This document shows positions 51,091 through 59,573 of a stretch of 64,000 nucleotides of DNA, in pieces. Source of the DNA: Bordetella parapertussis (GTDB lineage: Bacteria; Pseudomonadota; Gammaproteobacteria; Burkholderiales; Burkholderiaceae_C); NCBI GenBank assembly GCA_945882755.1, contig CAMCWS010000001.1, positions 1-64,000 of the forward strand. Direction: 5' to 3'. How positions within the stretch are numbered: position 1 is the stretch's first letter; every line of letters begins with the position of its first letter. Made by a program: the position numbers and the translations under genes. Below the pieces are notes generated by a model. It was not told the DNA's origin and did no database searches. It saw only the letters and a list, made by a program, of their open reading frames with translations.

Positions 51091-51517
51091 ATTTGGCAAT
51101 GGATTTTTTTAAATCCACGTATTCCTCGCACTGAGTGCCGCATATGGTTTCAAGTGAGGCCAGTTGCTCTTTGGCTTTTTCGAGTTGCTTGGTTTGTACA
51201 TAGGCTTGGCCAAGATACTCATGCGCTCCGCGGTGGTTGGGATCAATGCGCAAGGCTTCCTTGTAGTTGAAGATGGCCTCAGGGTAGCGTCTATTGTGGC
51301 GCAAGCTGTACCCCAGCAGGTTGAATCCATCGGCGTTGTTGGGGTTGGCTTTGACAAATTTTTCCAAGCTTGCGATGGCAGAACCCCAATCTTTTTTGTC
51401 GATCAAGGCTTTGGCCGACTCCAGGTCAGGCGGGGCATTGCCATCAGAAAGATCGGCTGCCAAGACCGTACTTAAACAAATAAACAAGCTACAAAACAGG
51501 GAGAAAATAGTTTTCAT
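51080..51517 (-). CDS. Exported TPR protein
   Basis: A protein of about 145 residues: a signal peptide ([20 protein letters not shown]) and two to three TPR units ([60 protein letters not shown]). Two cysteines in [11 protein letters not shown] near the C-terminus are close together and may form a disulfide or bind a cofactor. It likely sits in the periplasm as a protein-binding adapter. The gene's end overlaps the Lrp gene end by 11 bp. Confidence 0.85.
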   Translation of the reverse strand: MKTIFSLFCSLFICLSTVLAADLSDGNAPPDLESAKALIDKKDWGSAIASLEKFVKANPNNADGFNLLGYSLRHNRRYPEAIFNYKEALRIDPNHRGAHEYLGQAYVQTKQLEKAKEQLASLETICGTQCEEYVDLKKSIAKFKK

Positions 51518-51650
51518 GTGGGTTGCTCCAGGCGCATAAGTGACAAGAATGTACCGATTATGTCTATACAAGGCCTGCCCCCGTCAACGACTACCGATGT
51601 AAATAGCGATAATTCCCCGAATTCTGAATTCAGGTCTTGAGGAGCACCCT

Positions 51651-52532
51651 ATGAAATTGACGCAAGCGCAGCACGAGCAATTTGACAAAGAAGGCTATTT
51701 GTTTTTCCCCGGTTTGTTCAACCCAGAAGAAACACGTGTCATGGTGGAAGAAGTTCCGCGCCTCTACAGCCGACGTGAAGCTTTCAATGTGCGAGAAAAA
51801 GGCAAAGACGCGGTTCGCACCAATTTTGCGGCGCATATGTACAGCGAGCCTTTTGCAAAATTAGCCCGACACCCCCGCATGATTGAGCCGGTGGAGGACT
51901 TGTTTGGCGAGAAGCTTTACATGCACCAATTCAAAATTAACGGCAAGATGGCCTTTGAGGGTGACGTGTGGCAATGGCACCAAGACTACGGCACTTGGCT
52001 CAATGACGACATGATGCCCACTGAACGCGCCATGAACGTGGCGATTTTTTTGGACGATGTGAACGAATTCAACGGCCCTTTGATGTTCATTCCTGGCAGC
52101 CATAAAAAAGGCGTGATCGATGCCAAGCACGACTTGACCACCACCAGCTACCCCTTGTGGACCGTTGACAACGACCTCATCAGCCAATTGGTTGAACGTG
52201 CCGGTGGCAAGAAAGGCGGCATTGTCAGCCCCACGGGTCCTGCAGGCTCCATGATTTTGTTTCACAGCTGCTTGGTTCACGCTTCTGCCAGCAATTTGTC
52301 GCCTTGGAACCGCGTGAGTGTGTATTTGAGCTTGTGTGCCGTTAGCAACCACATTCGTCGCCACAAGCGCCCAGAATTCATTGCCCATCGCAACTTCGCA
52401 CCCATTGAGTGCTTACCAGATGACTGCTTGTCCAAGTCTTACCCTGTGGATTTGCCTTGGGCCAATGGCTTGCCTGCCAGTGCTTTGGTGACCACCGACG
52501 TTCCTTTTGACCAAACCAAAGAAGCCGCATGA
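51651..52532 (+). CDS. Phytanoyl-CoA dioxygenase family protein (EctD/PhyH-like)
   Basis: A 293-residue Fe(II)/2-oxoglutarate oxygenase. It has the opening QFDKEGYLFFPGLF, the Fe-binding HQD in WHQDYGTWLNDD, and the distal His in ILFHSCLVHASASNLS. It resembles ectoine hydroxylase-like and related PhyH proteins, but no ectoine genes lie near. The SAF-type oxidoreductase gene overlaps its 3' end by 4 nt, so the pair works on one substrate, probably by hydroxylation then oxidation or cleavage. Confidence 0.88.
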   Translation: MKLTQAQHEQFDKEGYLFFPGLFNPEETRVMVEEVPRLYSRREAFNVREKGKDAVRTNFAAHMYSEPFAKLARHPRMIEPVEDLFGEKLYMHQFKINGKMAFEGDVWQWHQDYGTWLNDDMMPTERAMNVAIFLDDVNEFNGPLMFIPGSHKKGVIDAKHDLTTTSYPLWTVDNDLISQLVERAGGKKGGIVSPTGPAGSMILFHSCLVHASASNLSPWNRVSVYLSLCAVSNHIRRHKRPEFIAHRNFAPIECLPDDCLSKSYPVDLPWANGLPASALVTTDVPFDQTKEAA

Positions 52533-53869
52533 GTTTGCACCTTCAACTGCAGCAGCGTGAGCGAGACAACCATCCCATACGCGTTGCGCTGATTGGCGCT
52601 GGCAAATTTGGCGCCATGTACCTAGCCCAAGTTCCGCGTACGCCGGGTGTGCATTTGGCAGGCATTGCAGATTTATCCCTTGCAAGCGCCAGAACCAATT
52701 TGGCCCGTGTAGGTTGGCCCGAGCATCAATCGCAGGCCAAGTCCTTGGACGATGCGTTCAAGCAGAGACAGACTTTTCTGACAGAAGATTGGCGCTCACT
52801 GGTGAGCGACCCCCGCATTGATGTGGTGGTGGAATGCACTGGCAACCCCATCGCAGCGGTCGAGCATTGCCTTGCTGCGTTTGATCACGGCAAGCATGTG
52901 GTCAATGTCACGGTGGAAGCCGATGCGTTTTGTGGCCCTTTGCTTGCAAGAAAAGCGGCCCTTGCTGGTGTGGTGTATTCCTTGGCGTTTGGCGATCAAC
53001 CTGCGTTGATTTGTGATTTGGTGGATTGGGCGCGTACCTGCGGTTTTCCTGTGGTGGCGGCGGGTCGTGGTCACAAGTGGTTGCCGCATTTTTCGGAATC
53101 CACACCCGACACGGTATGGGGCAACTATGGTTTAACCCCAGAGCAAGCCAGCCGTGGCGGCTTGAACCCCAAAATGTTCAACAGCTTTTTGGATGTCTCC
53201 AAGCCCTCCATCGAAAGCACAGCCGTGGCCAACGCCACCGGTTTGGATGTCCCTAGCAACGGTTTGCTGTACCCGCCGGCCAGCGTGGAAGACATTCCAT
53301 TTGTGACACGTCCCATCAGCGAGGGTGGTGTGTTGGAGCGCAAAGGCATGGTGGAAGTGATCTCTTCCTTAGAGGCCAATGGCCGAGTCATCCCTTACGA
53401 CATTCGCATGGGTGTGTGGGTGACCGTGGAGGCTGAGACCGATTACATCAAGCACTGTTTTGAAGAGTACAACGCCCACACAGACCCCACGGGGCGCTAT
53501 TTCACTTTGTACAAGCGCTGGCATTTGATCGGCCTTGAGGTGGGGATGTCGGTGGCCAGTGTGGCGCTTCGTGGTGAACCTACGGGGGTGGCTCAAAGCT
53601 GGAATGCGGATGTGGTTGCCACCGCCAAGCGTGATTTGCAAGCAGGGGAAACTTTGGATGGTGAGGGCGGCTATACCGTGTGGGGCAAGTTATTGCCCGC
53701 CACGACCTCTGCCAAGATGGGAGGCTTGCCACTGGGGTTGGCGCATCAAGTGAAATTGATCCGTGCGGTGAAAAAAGGCCAATCCCTTTGCTGGGACGAT
53801 GTGGCCATGGACACCACCTTACCCGCCTACCGCATCAGAATGGAAATGCAAGAAATGTTTGCTGCCTAA
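52529..53869 (+). CDS. NAD(P)-binding oxidoreductase with C-terminal SAF domain
   Basis: A 446-residue protein. N-terminal homoserine-dehydrogenase/Gfo-Idh-like Rossmann fold: IRVALIGAGKFGAMYLAQV, VVVECTGNPIAAVEHCL, HGKHVVNVTVEADAFCGPLL. The last about 70 residues are a SAF-like domain (AKRDLQAGETLDGEGGYTVWG, RAVKKGQSLCWDDV). Proteins of this kind are often mislabelled FlgA or homoserine dehydrogenase. The actual substrate is unknown, but coupling to a PhyH oxygenase suggests a catabolic pathway for a carboxylated or sugar-like compound. Confidence 0.85.
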   Translation: MSLHLQLQQRERDNHPIRVALIGAGKFGAMYLAQVPRTPGVHLAGIADLSLASARTNLARVGWPEHQSQAKSLDDAFKQRQTFLTEDWRSLVSDPRIDVVVECTGNPIAAVEHCLAAFDHGKHVVNVTVEADAFCGPLLARKAALAGVVYSLAFGDQPALICDLVDWARTCGFPVVAAGRGHKWLPHFSESTPDTVWGNYGLTPEQASRGGLNPKMFNSFLDVSKPSIESTAVANATGLDVPSNGLLYPPASVEDIPFVTRPISEGGVLERKGMVEVISSLEANGRVIPYDIRMGVWVTVEAETDYIKHCFEEYNAHTDPTGRYFTLYKRWHLIGLEVGMSVASVALRGEPTGVAQSWNADVVATAKRDLQAGETLDGEGGYTVWGKLLPATTSAKMGGLPLGLAHQVKLIRAVKKGQSLCWDDVAMDTTLPAYRIRMEMQEMFAA

Positions 53870-53877
53870 GGTTTACC

Positions 53878-54534
53878 TTAGGAAGATTTTTTCTTCATCT
53901 CAGAACGCAGCACCTTCATCAGCAGCATCCATTCGCCGCCGTTTTGAACCGTGAAGGTGAATTTTTCGTTCATGCCATTGTTCATTTGAATTTCATGCCA
54001 GTTGGCAAACAATGACAAACCTTTGATACGCGTAGCGCTTTCGGTGAAAGAGATCTCGATATGGATAAAAGAGATGTCTTCATTGCTGTCAAAAGATTTG
54101 AAATACAAGCCGTCTGAGAGCAAATACAAAACGCCTGTGGGCAGTGTGAAGCGATTGGACGTGTTGGCAGGGCCATAGGCAATGATGGTTTTATTGATGA
54201 GTTCAACCGGAATGCTTTGCCGAATAATTTGCTGTGTATCGTTGGTTTTATAAAAGGCAAAGGCCAGGCCAAGTCCAATCGCCACCCATGCATAAAGTGC
54301 ATTGCCCGTGAAAAGGAAAATGGCCAAAGCCACGAGCAAAAAAGGAGTGGATAAATCCAGACGCATCTCCCACGGGCCACGCGAGATGAGCAGCGAGCTG
54401 TTGTCCAGGGTGTTGGCCAAGATGAGCGGCGAAATATTGGGTTTTTCGTTTTGCACATGCGGCAGTTGCGAACCGCAGTTTTGGCAAAAAACATTTTCGC
54501 TAGGGTTGATGAAGTAGCAACTGGTGCAAATCAT
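53878..54534 (-). CDS. Zinc-ribbon membrane protein
   Basis: A 218-residue protein. N-terminal zinc ribbon ICTSCYFINPSENVFCQNCGS (Cys-x2-Cys, Cys-x2-Cys), then one or two helices about residues 62-95 (FLLVALAIFLFTGNALYAW), then a soluble C-terminal part (VLYLLSDGLYFKSF, FTFTVQNGGEWMLLMKVLR) of unknown fold. It lies in line with two further genes and a divergent bactofilin. No family name can be given. Confidence 0.7.
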   Translation of the reverse strand: MICTSCYFINPSENVFCQNCGSQLPHVQNEKPNISPLILANTLDNSSLLISRGPWEMRLDLSTPFLLVALAIFLFTGNALYAWVAIGLGLAFAFYKTNDTQQIIRQSIPVELINKTIIAYGPANTSNRFTLPTGVLYLLSDGLYFKSFDSNEDISFIHIEISFTESATRIKGLSLFANWHEIQMNNGMNEKFTFTVQNGGEWMLLMKVLRSEMKKKSS

Positions 54535-54559
54535 GGGGCGCTTTCAGAATTTGCGTGCA

Positions 54560-55699
54560 TCAATGAGGTTTGTCTTTAGCTGGAGCGTCATGCTTGACGT
54601 CAGCACTGTGCTTGTCTGCAGCTTGTTCACCCTGCGAGACGCCGGGGGTGTCTCCATGCGCAGCGCTGTCATGCTTGGCCACAGCATCTGTTTTGGCGGG
54701 TTCATGCGACAAGAAGTTGTAGATGGCCAATGAACTCAGCACCACGGTCAAACCACACAACAGCCCAATGACAAAGATCATGAAGCTGCCGCCATCGCTG
54801 TCACTGTCCGACGAAGAGCTGGACCTGACGGATGTTTTCTCGGCTGTTTTTTTCTGTACTGCTTGAAGCTGGGCTTTCAGCTCGCTCATGCCAGCAGCCA
54901 AGGCCCCCATGTTTTTTTCCAAACTTTGTTGCGCTGCTTGGTGGTAAGCGTCGACACGTTTTTCAAGGTGTTCAATGACCTCATGTTGATCGTCTTTGAG
55001 ATTTTCATTGTTTTGCGCCATGCTTTGCGCTAACAATTTATGGATCTCGATTTTTTGTTTCTCAAGTTGCAGCTTGAACTCTTCTGGCATACGTTGCGAA
55101 TGCTGTTGTGCTTCATTTTGAGACAGCAGCGCGGCCAATTGGGTGAGCTGACTTTGCAAGCTGGTTTGTTGCTGCGCGACTTGACTCACCAAAGGCTCTA
55201 GCGGGTCGGGTTGGGTTTGCTGGTGGTTTTGTTGCTGCGAGGTGAGCGAAATGAAGTCCAGCAACAGGGAATGTTTTTCGAGTGTTTTCTTGATCTCTTG
55301 TTGGGTTTGTTCAAGCGCTTTGAGCCTGTCAGGTTCAATGCTTGGAGCCGCATCTTTGGGGGCGTGTGTAGGTACACGGGTATTGATCAATGGGCTAACG
55401 ACAGTCTCAGGCGTGCTTTCGGCTGTCGATTCAGCAGGAGGCGTTGGTGCGACTTCGCTGACTTTAGGAGGCAACTCAAGATCGATGTCACGCATATCCG
55501 CCATGTGTTCAGGCGGACTGAGTGTGAAGCTCATTTCATCAACAGCTGTGGCTTCAACGGTTGTCTTAGTAAGCTCGGCAGAAGCTTCATCGGCCAAGGG
55601 GGGCTCAGCTGGCTTGGTGACGCGTTTGACAGGCGCACCGCACTTGCCGCAAAACTTGGCGGTGATTGAGATAGGTTTTCCACATGCAACGCAATCCAT
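54560..55699 (-). CDS. Zinc-ribbon, coiled-coil, single-span membrane protein
   Basis: A 379-residue protein: zinc ribbon (CVACGKPISITAKFCGKCGA), Glu/Ala/Pro-rich linker to about residue 115, long coiled coil rich in Gln and Leu to about 290 (QTQQEIKKTLEKHSLLLDFI, KQKIEIHKLLAQSMAQNNEN, DAYHQAAQQSLEKNMGALAA), transmembrane helix about 305-330 (FMIFVIGLLCGLTVVLSSLA) and a His/Asp/Lys-rich tail. The shape resembles scaffold proteins that link the membrane to a filament or complex. Linked to bactofilin by neighbourhood only. Confidence 0.72.
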   Translation of the reverse strand: MDCVACGKPISITAKFCGKCGAPVKRVTKPAEPPLADEASAELTKTTVEATAVDEMSFTLSPPEHMADMRDIDLELPPKVSEVAPTPPAESTAESTPETVVSPLINTRVPTHAPKDAAPSIEPDRLKALEQTQQEIKKTLEKHSLLLDFISLTSQQQNHQQTQPDPLEPLVSQVAQQQTSLQSQLTQLAALLSQNEAQQHSQRMPEEFKLQLEKQKIEIHKLLAQSMAQNNENLKDDQHEVIEHLEKRVDAYHQAAQQSLEKNMGALAAGMSELKAQLQAVQKKTAEKTSVRSSSSSDSDSDGGSFMIFVIGLLCGLTVVLSSLAIYNFLSHEPAKTDAVAKHDSAAHGDTPGVSQGEQAADKHSADVKHDAPAKDKPH

Positions 55700-55707
55700 A
55701 GCTTTAC

Positions 55708-56244
55708 CTAGTTAGTTTCTTTTGATGTGTAAATTCGGCAAGGTGAATACTTGCCAGTGCTGGCTTGGTTTTCTTCACAGTCTTTCCTTGCAATTTCTTC
55801 GGCTTTTTCTTGGCCTTTGTCAGTGACAGCGCCTGCACAGTAAGCGGTTTCGCCATCAAAACTGTAAACAAAAGCACGGAAGGGCTTGGCTGGGTCGTTT
55901 TCTCGCATGAAGCTTTCAAACAGTTTTTTGCATTTTCCTAGAAGTGGCGGGCGGTACAAATTCGCCAAAGGCGCGGGTTCGGCTCTGCCTGAAGGCGTTT
56001 CACCCATGCCAGCAGAATCAGCAGCGGGGGCTTCTTGGAGCGTAGGCTTGTCTTCTGTGTTGGGGGTTGTTACATCTAACAGCGACTGTGCAGGGCTTTG
56101 GGCAGGTGCGCCATGCATGTCAATGGTTTCCATACCAGCATTTTCAGGCTTCAAAAAGGAACGGGAATAGATGAACAAGGGGATATTGATAGAAGTCATC
56201 AATATCACCATGATCAGGTATTTGGTCATCCCTTTGGTGTTCAT
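55708..56244 (-). CDS. Single-span membrane protein with cysteine-rich C-terminal domain
   Basis: A 178-residue protein. A helix at about residues 7-28 (TKYLIMVILMTSINIPLFIY), a Pro/Ala/Glu-rich spacer to about 90, then a compact domain (LLGKCKKLFESFMRENDPAK, FRAFVYSFDGETAYCAGAV, KAEEIARKDCEENQAS, SPCRIYTSKE) with four cysteines. The C-terminal domain resembles small proteobacterial periplasmic domains that I cannot name. It leads the three-gene set next to the bactofilin; the start could also be the sixth codon. Confidence 0.65.
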   Translation of the reverse strand: MNTKGMTKYLIMVILMTSINIPLFIYSRSFLKPENAGMETIDMHGAPAQSPAQSLLDVTTPNTEDKPTLQEAPAADSAGMGETPSGRAEPAPLANLYRPPLLGKCKKLFESFMRENDPAKPFRAFVYSFDGETAYCAGAVTDKGQEKAEEIARKDCEENQASTGKYSPCRIYTSKETN

Positions 56245-56494
56245 TTGTCAAAAAATCCAATAGTTACGAGAGTTTGCTAGCAAAACTTGTTCCACTTTAA
56301 TCGGTTTCAAGCCCATTGACTTGAGGCCACGGCTGCGCAAGTATTGCTTGAGAAACCCAATGTGTATCATTTAGCATTCAAAATAAAACAAAAAACTGTG
56401 TTTTTATGTGGCTATGGCTTACCAAGAGGGGTTTTGTTATTAGAATCATTTTTTAGCATGAAAAAATTCTATTTTATTAACCCAAAGGTATGAA

Positions 56495-56878
56495 ATGGCT
56501 GAAACAACCCCATCTGCAAGCAGTCTAATCATCGGAGAAGGTGTCACCTTTGTTGGCACCATCACCGCACCTGGGCGGGCCACTGTCAACGGCATTGTTT
56601 CCGGCGAAATCACCGTGCATGATTTGCATATCGGTACACAGGGCAGTGTGTCAGGAAGCATTGACGCGCACACCATTGATGTCCATGGCGTTTTGTCTCA
56701 GCACGTCGTTTGCCATGAGCACATCATGATTCACCGCAATGGTGCTGTGTCAGGAAAACTTGACTACGCAGAAATTGAGATTGAACGCGGCGGACAATTC
56801 ATGGGTCAAATGACCCAGCATGAAACTAATCAAGTCAAGTCAACCGCAGACGTCACCAAGCCCCGTCCAAAGCCCTGA
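56495..56878 (+). CDS. Bactofilin
   Basis: A 127-residue bactofilin. The central right-handed beta-helix repeats are FVGTITAPGRATVNGIVSGE, HIGTQGSVSGSIDAHTIDVH, HIMIHRNGAVSGKLDYAEIEIE and FMGQM. Polar N- and C-terminal tails are short. Bactofilins form cytoplasmic filaments at the membrane that place enzymes for cell shape or stalks. It is divergent from the zinc-ribbon/coiled-coil genes. The 250-bp spacer between holds AT-rich sequence but no clear gene. Confidence 0.9.
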   Translation: MAETTPSASSLIIGEGVTFVGTITAPGRATVNGIVSGEITVHDLHIGTQGSVSGSIDAHTIDVHGVLSQHVVCHEHIMIHRNGAVSGKLDYAEIEIERGGQFMGQMTQHETNQVKSTADVTKPRPKP

Positions 56879-56926
56879 TTTCCTCAGTTTAGGGGGCTTT
56901 CCCCTAGGGCGTTTATACCCCCCTGG

Positions 56927-56935
56927 TGCTATGAT
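56927..56935 (+). promoter_or_regulatory. Extended -10 promoter of the ebo cluster
   Basis: TGCTATGAT is an extended -10 element; no good -35 is seen, as is usual with this type. The transcript would start near 56942 and have a leader of about 50 bases, then GAGGAAG before the ATG at 56994. Confidence 0.4.
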
Positions 56936-56993
56936 ATTTGGCTTTCAGCCGGAGTTATTGCGAGCTGATGCTTAGCCAGTTAATGAGGAAGAC

Positions 56994-58106
56994 ATGACGA
57001 CCCACCCCCCCTTTACCGGATCTGATGCTCAGGTCAACACTTCCGCTGTTGAAGAGATGTTTGCGGGTAAATCTGTCGCCTGTCCTTGTTGCAACGGTAA
57101 TTTGACACCCAGCATGTTGCAACAAATCATGGACGACGCCAGTCGTTTAGAGGGCTTCAAAAAAGACTTTCGTGCCATTCCTACGGGTGGCTTGGGCATG
57201 ATGATCGACCCCCATGCCCATATGACTGCTCGTACCACTGACGACTATGAAGCCATGGCCCAAGCAGGCATCGTGGCCGTCATCGAACCCGCCTTTTGGT
57301 TGGGGCAAATGCGTACCAATGTTGGCACTTTTGTTGACTATTTCTCCACCATCACAGGTTTTGAGCGTTTTCGCGCTGGACAATTTGGCATCCGCCATTA
57401 CTGCACCATCGGTTTGAACCCCAAAGAAGCCAATAACGAAGCCTTGGCAGAGCAAGTGCTGGCTGTTCTGCCTCGCTACCTCACCAAGGAGGGCGTGGTG
57501 GCAGTGGGTGAAATCGGTTATGACGAGCAAACCCCCCAAGAAGACAAAGCCTTCCGTGCCCAAATTGAGATGGCCAAAGAGTACGACTTGCCCATCATGA
57601 TCCATACGCCACACCGCGATAAAACCCGTGGCACCCAGCGCAGCATGGATGTGTTGGAAGAGCATGGCTTTGACCCCGCCCGATGTGTGATTGACCACAA
57701 CAACGAAGAAACCATCCGCGAAGTGCTTGACAGAGGCTATTGGTGTGCATTCACCATTTACCCGTCCACCAAAATGGGTAATGAGCGTTTGGCCGCTTTG
57801 GTACAGCAGTATGGTTCAGAGCGTGTGATTGTGGATTCCTCCTGCGACTGGGGTGTCTCCGATCCCTTGGCCGTTCCCAAGACGGCGCGTTTGATGGCGG
57901 ACAAAGGTATTTCTGCTGACATCATCCACAAAGTGGTTTATAAAAATGCCTTGGCGGTTTATGGCCTCAACGGCGAGATGAAAGAAGAGCATTGGCTCAA
58001 ACCCCAAGCCATCGATCAACGTACGCTTTACGAAGGAAACTCCGTTTTGCGTGGTCAGGAGCCCAAAGTCCATACGCGTGAAGTTGACGCCAACGTGATC
58101 CGCTGA
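56994..58106 (+). CDS. eboB: EboB: TatD-like metal-dependent hydrolase
   Basis: A 370-residue TIM-barrel hydrolase. The His-x-His metal site is in MIDPHAHMTARTTDDYEAM, the glutamate in GVVAVGEIGYDEQTPQEDKA, and further histidines lie in IMIHTPHRDKTRGTQ and CVIDHNNEET. A 65-residue N-terminal extension with CPCCNGNLTP precedes the barrel. EboB is the TatD-like member of ebo clusters; what it hydrolyses is unknown. It begins the cluster, with a promoter and strong ribosome site. Confidence 0.88.
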   Translation: MTTHPPFTGSDAQVNTSAVEEMFAGKSVACPCCNGNLTPSMLQQIMDDASRLEGFKKDFRAIPTGGLGMMIDPHAHMTARTTDDYEAMAQAGIVAVIEPAFWLGQMRTNVGTFVDYFSTITGFERFRAGQFGIRHYCTIGLNPKEANNEALAEQVLAVLPRYLTKEGVVAVGEIGYDEQTPQEDKAFRAQIEMAKEYDLPIMIHTPHRDKTRGTQRSMDVLEEHGFDPARCVIDHNNEETIREVLDRGYWCAFTIYPSTKMGNERLAALVQQYGSERVIVDSSCDWGVSDPLAVPKTARLMADKGISADIIHKVVYKNALAVYGLNGEMKEEHWLKPQAIDQRTLYEGNSVLRGQEPKVHTREVDANVIR

Positions 58107-58140
58107 CCGGATCAACTGTTGACTTTTGGGGTTTTCATAT

Positions 58141-59526
58141 ATGCAGCCGCTGATCGTTCTCAACATCGTGGGTCTCACACCCCGCCACCTTGGTGCCAAT
58201 ACGCCGCGCTTATCGGCGTTTGCCCGTCAAGGTGCCATGCGGCCGTTAACCACCACCTTACCCGCAGTCACTTGCACCGCACAAGCTACCTTCATGACCG
58301 GATTGCCGCCAGACCAAACCGGTGTGGTGGCCAACGGTTGGTTGTTTCGTGACCTTTGTGAAATTTGGTTTTGGCGTCAGTCCAACCGCTTGGTCAGTGG
58401 CGAAAAAATTTGGGAAGCCGGCAAAGCACGTGACCCGCAATTCACCTGCGCCAATATGTTCTGGTGGTACAACATGGCGTCAAGCCATGATTACGGTGCC
58501 ACCCCCAGACCGATTTACAAAGCTGATGGTCGCAAACTCCCCGACTGCTTTACCGTCCCCACCGATTGGCGCGACAAATTAAGCGCCCGATTGGGGAAGT
58601 TCCCGTTGTTTAGCTTTTGGGGACCCAATACCAATATTGCTTCCACCCGCTGGATTGCCAAGGCGTCGGAACTTGCTATCACCGACTTTGATCCCACGCT
58701 CACCATGGTCTATTTGCCGCATCTCGATTACGACATGCAGCGTTTTGGCCCCAATGAAAACCACCCAGCTGTGGCCAAGTCTTTGCAAGAGGTCGACCAA
58801 GTAGCTGGCGACTTGATCGACTTTGCCCAAAAGCATGGTCGACAGGTGATGGTGTTGTCCGAGTACGGCATCACCGAGGTAGATCGCCCGATTCACATCA
58901 ACCGTGAAATCCGTCGCCAAGGTTGGCTGCAAGTGCGCATGGAAGATGGCCACGAAATGCTAGACCCCACCACCTCCAAAGTGTTTGCGGTCGCCGATCA
59001 CCAAATCGCTCATATCTATATACGCGACGCTTCACTGATACCTCAAGTCAAAGCCTTGCTGCTGGCCATGCCGGGGGTGGAGTCTGTGTGGGACAAAACC
59101 GAACAAGCCGCCCACCATATTGCGCATGAGCGAAGCGGTGAATTGGTGGTCATGTCGGATGCACGCTCTTGGTTTACTTATTACTTTTGGCTCGATGACG
59201 CTTTGGCCCCAGACTTTGCCCGCACGGTCGAAATCCACCGCAAAGCAGGTTACGACCCCGTGGAGCTGTTCCTAGACCCGAAGTTGGCTTTTCCCAAGCT
59301 CTACATTGTCTGGAAACTGGTGAAAAAGCTTTTAGGCTTTCGCATGTTGTTGGACGTCATTCCTTTGGACGCCAATCTGGTCAAAGGCTCGCACGGTCGG
59401 CCCACCGATGACCCGCTGGACGGGCCTTTGGTCATGAGCGATGTGCCCCATTTGCTGCCAGACACGGTCTCGGCCACCGACATCAAAGCGATTGCACTGA
59501 AGCACATTTTTGGTGCTTCGACATGA
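58141..59526 (+). CDS. eboF: EboF: alkaline phosphatase superfamily/nucleotide pyrophosphatase-like protein
   Basis: A 461-residue metal-dependent phosphodiesterase-like protein. TTLPAVTCTAQATFMTGLPPDQTGVVANGW carries the nucleophile and metal residues, and VYLPHLDYDMQRFGPN and VLSEYGITEVDRPI the further metal ligands. I chose ATG 58141 because residues before it are outside the fold. In ebo clusters it is thought to act on an activated or phosphorylated intermediate. No signal peptide is seen. The 3' end overlaps the next open frame. Confidence 0.85.
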   Translation: MQPLIVLNIVGLTPRHLGANTPRLSAFARQGAMRPLTTTLPAVTCTAQATFMTGLPPDQTGVVANGWLFRDLCEIWFWRQSNRLVSGEKIWEAGKARDPQFTCANMFWWYNMASSHDYGATPRPIYKADGRKLPDCFTVPTDWRDKLSARLGKFPLFSFWGPNTNIASTRWIAKASELAITDFDPTLTMVYLPHLDYDMQRFGPNENHPAVAKSLQEVDQVAGDLIDFAQKHGRQVMVLSEYGITEVDRPIHINREIRRQGWLQVRMEDGHEMLDPTTSKVFAVADHQIAHIYIRDASLIPQVKALLLAMPGVESVWDKTEQAAHHIAHERSGELVVMSDARSWFTYYFWLDDALAPDFARTVEIHRKAGYDPVELFLDPKLAFPKLYIVWKLVKKLLGFRMLLDVIPLDANLVKGSHGRPTDDPLDGPLVMSDVPHLLPDTVSATDIKAIALKHIFGAST

Positions 59527-59573
59527 CCGATGTCTTAACCCCCCATACCCGAATTCAAAAAGAGGAAGCTGTT

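Noticed and set aside
56891-56906. Stem TAGGGG-GCTTT-CCCCTA as a rho-independent terminator after bactofilin
   Set aside because: No run of T follows, so I do not call it a terminator.
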